In this document: positions 5,568-7,912 of the stretch, in pieces
Layout: every line of letters begins with the position of its first letter
How positions within the stretch are numbered: position 1 is the stretch's first letter
From: Chloroflexota bacterium
Lineage (GTDB): Bacteria; Chloroflexota; Anaerolineae; UBA1429
Direction of reading: 5' to 3'
Assembly: GCA_012515695.1 (NCBI GenBank)
Contig: JAAYXX010000317.1
Location: 1 to 7,912, forward strand
Length of the DNA stretch: 7,912 nt
Notes under the pieces: generated by a model
What the model saw: only the letters and a program-made list of their open reading frames with translations
What the model was told of the DNA's origin: nothing
Databases searched by the model: none
Translations under genes and position numbers: made by a program

Positions 5568-5611
5568 AAGAGGGAGCTGCGCGAGATACTGCGCCAGCTC
5601 CCTCTTTTTTT
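5568..5611 (+). terminator. gltX: Intrinsic terminator (attenuator) directly before gltX
   Basis: Positions 5568-5579 pair perfectly with 5595-5606 (12 bp). Three more pairs follow (5581-5583 with 5592-5594) past a bulged C, with an 8-nt loop and seven T (5605-5611). The gltX SD site begins at 5617 and its ATG is at 5629, leaving no room for another promoter. Transcripts reaching gltX must therefore read through it, which is why it is read as a regulated attenuator. Confidence 0.9.
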
Positions 5612-5628
5612 CTATGGAGGAAAATGGC

Positions 5629-7131
5629 ATGAACGATCTAGAGGATGGTAGGCCGGTCCGCGTGCGGATCGCGCCCAGCCCCACAGGCAATTGCCACGTG
5701 GGCACAGCGCGCAACGCCCTATATAACCTGCTGTATGCGCGCCAGCGGGGGGGAGCCTTTGTGCTGCGTATTGACGACACCGACGTCAAACGCTCCACGG
5801 AAGAATCGGAGCGAGGCGTGCTGGAAGGGTTGCGCTGGCTGGGGTTGCAGTGGGACGAGGGGCCAGACATCGGCGGGGCGTTCGGCCCCTATCGCCAGTC
5901 TGAGCGGCAGGAGCTATACCACGCCGCCGTGCAAACGCTGTTGGAGCGAGGGCGCGCCTACTATTGCTTCTGCTCGCCCGACGAGCTGGCAGACGAGCGC
6001 CGCCGCGCCCGTGCGGAGGGCAGGCCCTATCAGTATAGCGGCAAGTGCCGCTATCTGTCCCCCGCGCAGGTCCAAGAGCGGCTGCGAGCGGGGGAGCGGG
6101 CCACCGTCCGCCTGACCATCGAGCCGGGGCCAATGACCTATGTGGACATGGTGCAGGGGCCTATCGAGCAGGACGCTGCGCTGCTGGGCGACCCGATCAT
6201 CCTGCGACCCAACGGTATGCCCACCTACAACCTGGCGACGGTGGTGAACGAGCAGGTCATGCGCATCACCCACGTACTGCGCAGCGCGGAGCATATCGCC
6301 AACACCTTCGCGCAGCTTCAGCTTTACGGGGCGCTGGGGTACGAGCCGCCCGCTTTTGCGCATTTTGGCCTGCTGCTCAATCCCGACCGCTCCAAGATCA
6401 GCAAGCGCACGGGGGCAGTGTTCATCGGCGAGTTCCGCGACATGGGCTACACGCCGGAGGCAATGGTCAATCACCTGGCGCTCAGTGGGTGGAGTCCGGG
6501 GACAGAGCAAGAGATATTCTCGCTCGATGACCTGATAGATAGCTTTTCGCTGGAACGTTGTAGCAAATCGAACGCCATCTATGACCGAAACAAGCTGGAA
6601 TGGCTCAACGGGTACTATATTCGCCAGCTTGACGTGGCAGAGTTGACCCGGCGGGTCGTGCCGTTCCTGGAGCGGGCGGGGCTGCTGGCCTCCCCGCCAT
6701 CGGATGCCGCCGGGATGGCGTGGCTGACCCGCATCGTGGCCCTGGAACAGGAGCGGCTCAAGACGCTGGCCGACGCGCCCGCCTCGCTCGAGTTCTTTTT
6801 CCGAGAGCCAGACCCCGGAGCGTGCCTGGAATTGCTGCGCGCCAACCGTTTCGCCCGCAAACACTCTCCCGCCGAGTTGGGCGCGGCGTTGGCGAGCGCG
6901 CTGGCGGCCCTGCGCGGCATCGAGGCAGACGGCTGGTCGGCGGAACACCTGGAGCAGGTGCTGGATGCCGAAACCGCCCGCCTGGGCTGGAAACGCGCCG
7001 AACTGCTCATGCCGCTGCGCATTGCCGTCAGCGGGCGAGAAGCTACCCCGCCGCTGTTCGACACGCTGGCCTGCCTGGGCCAGCCCGCCACGCTCCGGCG
7101 GCTGGCGGCGGTGGTGGGAATGTTGGAGTAA
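5629..7131 (+). CDS. gltX: Glutamate-tRNA ligase (GluRS)
   Basis: This class Ic synthetase joins glutamate to tRNA(Glu). In bacteria lacking glutaminyl-tRNA synthetase it, or a second copy, also charges tRNA(Gln) with Glu for conversion by GatCAB. It is 500 aa. APSPTGNCHVGTARNA (15-30) carries the HIGH-type motif (HVGT, 23-26), and SKISKR (255-260) is the KMSKS loop. Cys113, Cys115 and Cys140 match the zinc-site cysteines of the SWIM insertion. The C-terminal ~170 residues are the helical anticodon-binding region. ATG 5629 is chosen because GGAGG (5617-5621) lies 7 nt upstream; the in-frame ATG 5614 overlaps that SD site and directly follows the terminator. Discriminating versus non-discriminating type cannot be told by eye. 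It lies under the attenuator and converges on the GNAT gene. Confidence 0.96.
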   Translation: MNDLEDGRPVRVRIAPSPTGNCHVGTARNALYNLLYARQRGGAFVLRIDDTDVKRSTEESERGVLEGLRWLGLQWDEGPDIGGAFGPYRQSERQELYHAAVQTLLERGRAYYCFCSPDELADERRRARAEGRPYQYSGKCRYLSPAQVQERLRAGERATVRLTIEPGPMTYVDMVQGPIEQDAALLGDPIILRPNGMPTYNLATVVNEQVMRITHVLRSAEHIANTFAQLQLYGALGYEPPAFAHFGLLLNPDRSKISKRTGAVFIGEFRDMGYTPEAMVNHLALSGWSPGTEQEIFSLDDLIDSFSLERCSKSNAIYDRNKLEWLNGYYIRQLDVAELTRRVVPFLERAGLLASPPSDAAGMAWLTRIVALEQERLKTLADAPASLEFFFREPDPGACLELLRANRFARKHSPAELGAALASALAALRGIEADGWSAEHLEQVLDAETARLGWKRAELLMPLRIAVSGREATPPLFDTLACLGQPATLRRLAAVVGMLE

Positions 7132-7138
7132 GAAGGGC

Positions 7139-7173
7139 GCTGGCTGGGGCGACGGGTTGCCACCTCAGCCAGC
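7139..7173. other. Stem-loop between convergent gltX and GNAT genes
   Basis: GCTGGCTG (7139-7146) pairs with CAGCCAGC (7166-7173), extendable by one G-U and two G-C pairs (7147-7149 with 7163-7165); the loop is 13 nt. It overlaps the GNAT stop codon. There is no T-run on either side, so it is at most a weak or Rho-assisted terminator, or an mRNA 3'-end stabiliser. Confidence 0.45.
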
Positions 7174-7647
7174 CACCCGCATATAGAACCGCACCTCGTC
7201 GTAGACGCGCTGCTCGCCCCACGGCTCCCGCAGGCCGCCGGGCAGGTGGCCCCACTCGATGAAACCCAATCGCCGATATACCTCCTCGGCCGGCTCGCCG
7301 CCCCGCGCCGCGACCTCTAGCATGGCGATACCCCGCGCAGCGGCCCGCGCCCGACATGCTTCCACCAGGCGGCGGGCAATCCCGCGCCGCGTGTATTGTC
7401 GGGCAACGACCAACCCCGCCACCTCCACCCGGTGTGCGCGCAAGGCGTGTTCGTTCCATATCAGAACGACCTGCCCCACTGCGTGCCCGTCCACCTCGGC
7501 CACCAGATAGAGCCGCTGCGCCTCGGGGGGTGCGGTCAGGCACTCGCGAATGCCATCGCGCACCTGCTCCACGCTGTTCATGGGCAAACAGTACGCCTGC
7601 AAATCGGCGGCATCGTCCAGCGTTGCGTCGCGAATGAGTACGTCCAT
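7165..7647 (-). CDS. GNAT-family N-acetyltransferase
   Basis: This 160-aa protein is a single GNAT domain, expected to move an acetyl group from acetyl-CoA to an amine; the substrate cannot be told. It opens with the typical IRDATLDDAADL helix (5-16). A central strand, LYLVAEVDGHAVGQVVL (46-62), leads to motif A, VAGLVVARQYTRRGIARRL (76-94), whose RRGIA loop binds the CoA pyrophosphate. The C-terminal EEVYRRLGFIEWG (121-133) is the usual motif B, with Tyr124. The start at 7647 has AGGAGAG (7662-7656) 8 nt upstream, better than the in-frame ATG at 7680. The gene is alone on the minus strand and ends 33 nt from the gltX stop. Confidence 0.88.
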   Translation of the reverse strand: MDVLIRDATLDDAADLQAYCLPMNSVEQVRDGIRECLTAPPEAQRLYLVAEVDGHAVGQVVLIWNEHALRAHRVEVAGLVVARQYTRRGIARRLVEACRARAAARGIAMLEVAARGGEPAEEVYRRLGFIEWGHLPGGLREPWGEQRVYDEVRFYMRVAG

Positions 7648-7912
7648 CTCTTGCGCTCTCCTGTTGCAAAAGGCCGTCACCGTTGGCCCTACGGATCACC
7701 CACGCCCACTTTTTGTCTGAGGAAACGCCTATAGGCAGTTGAGGAGTTTTAACAAAATAGCTCGGTAACCGAGGCAGCGCTGGCCTTGCTACTGCTCGCT
7801 CGGCCCAGCCAGCGGCATATATGCCGAGGAATGAATTCCCAGGCTGCGGAAAGAGAAAACCCGTTGATGGAGATTTACTATTTACTTAGGTAACCCGCCG
7901 TGCCATCTCGTA
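7648..7912. other. Non-coding tail with clustered short palindromes
   Basis: I see no convincing gene or known RNA here. Exact inverted repeats are GCCTATAGGC (7727-7736), CTCGGT-A-ACCGAG (7761-7773), CGGCATATATGCCG (7813-7826) and GGAAT-GA-ATTCC (7828-7839). The stretch 7760-7830 also repeats GCTCGG and CCGAGG, so it could fold further. It may be upstream DNA of a gene beyond the window, a set of operators or a structured RNA. Confidence 0.5.
7728..7755 (-). promoter_or_regulatory. Weak candidate promoter for the GNAT gene
   Basis: On the minus strand TTGTTA (7755-7750) and TATAGG (7733-7728) are 16 nt apart; each matches 4 of 6 consensus bases. The start would be near 7721, about 75 nt before the GNAT ATG. 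The -10 overlaps the GCCTATAGGC palindrome, a place where a repressor could act. Confidence 0.3.

Larger units (their letters stand above)
5294..5611 (+). promoter_or_regulatory. gltX leader: putative Gln-responsive transcription attenuator
   Basis: This leader joins the promoter to an intrinsic terminator that lies just before the gltX SD site. In order it contains segment 1 (5314-5329), the start of a short ORF (5329), three hairpins (5352-5434), a Gln-codon run (5446-5487), segment 2 (5501-5517), the ORF stop inside a palindrome (5538-5554), and the terminator (segment 3 at 5568-5583, segment 4 at 5592-5606, U-run to 5611). Segment 2 can pair with segment 3 (antiterminator) or with segment 1 (which would free the terminator). 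The inferred logic is that a ribosome stalled at Gln codons leaves segment 2 free to pair with segment 3 and gltX is transcribed, while unstalled translation lets the terminator form. The pairings are visible; the mechanism is inferred by analogy with trp, his and pheST attenuation. Confidence 0.7.

Noticed and set aside
5294..5611. T-box riboswitch upstream of gltX
   Set aside because: No AGGGTGGNACCGCG-type T-box sequence or AG-bulge/specifier stem is visible; the Gln-rich ORF explains the region better.
5294..5611. Glutamine riboswitch (glnA type)
   Set aside because: The conserved core of that riboswitch is not seen, and the leader is far longer.
5614..5628. Earlier ATG for gltX
   Set aside because: It overlaps the SD site used by ATG 5629 and is preceded directly by the terminator T-run.
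5451..5870. Minus-strand frame with a poly-Cys end opposite the CAG run
   Set aside because: The Cys run is only the complement of the CAG repeat read in another frame, and most of it opposes gltX.
5914..6948. Long minus-strand open frame (344 codons) opposite gltX
   Set aside because: This is a GC-rich shadow of a clearly identified gltX; there is no domain and no ribosome-binding site.
7741..7830. tRNA or other known small RNA in the right-hand tail
   Set aside because: No T-loop GGTTCRA motif, acceptor stem or CCA end could be assembled from the palindromes.

Overview
The window looks like a piece of a GC-rich bacterial chromosome, most probably Chloroflexota. The main reasons are the gene order (R3H-domain protein, thymidylate kinase, cyclic-di-AMP receptor, guanylate kinase) and the style of the proteins. 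This assignment comes from recalled synteny and family resemblance, not from a database search. Coding is dense, almost all of it on the + strand, with clear Shine-Dalgarno (SD) sites and several TTG/GTG starts. No mobile element, CRISPR array, rRNA or tRNA was seen.

Left part (2-3785): a probable operon on the + strand. In order it holds the C-terminal end of an R3H-domain nucleic-acid-binding protein (cut by the window edge), tmk, darA/pstA (cyclic-di-AMP PII-like receptor), gmk (a form resembling plant plastid guanylate kinase), a rhomboid intramembrane serine protease, and a Memo-family protein (AmmeMemoRadiSam protein B). Gaps are 7-69 nt. The unit ends at a very strong intrinsic terminator built on a perfect 40-nt palindrome (3739-3778) followed by seven T. 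tmk and gmk make dTDP and GDP. darA next to tmk echoes the tmk-yaaQ pair of Firmicutes.

Middle (3786-5244): three tandem 17-bp repeats, each with an internal inverted repeat, lie just upstream of a near-consensus sigma70 promoter (TTGACA-17-CATAAT). That promoter drives a 426-aa TPR protein whose two TPR blocks are separated by an acidic Pro/Glu-rich linker.

Most interesting part (5259-5628): the leader of gltX (glutamyl-tRNA synthetase). A promoter is followed by a ~320-nt structured leader with a short ORF (5329-5541) carrying 11 Gln codons in 14, including seven in a row. An intrinsic terminator ends 17 nt before the gltX start codon, so gltX can only be expressed by passing it. A segment just downstream of the Gln run (5501-5517) can pair with the terminator's 5' arm as an antiterminator. 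A near-copy of that arm overlaps the leader ORF's own SD site and could sequester the antiterminator. This has the layout of ribosome-mediated transcription attenuation, with Gln-tRNA(Gln) as the sensed molecule. It makes sense if GltX also supplies Glu-tRNA(Gln) for the GatCAB amidotransferase route. I know of no described case of Gln-codon attenuation of gltX. It is an inference from sequence and needs experimental proof.

Right part (7132-7912): gltX converges on a minus-strand GNAT acetyltransferase gene across a stem-loop. The last ~265 nt hold no convincing gene, only several short palindromes and a weak candidate promoter for the GNAT gene.
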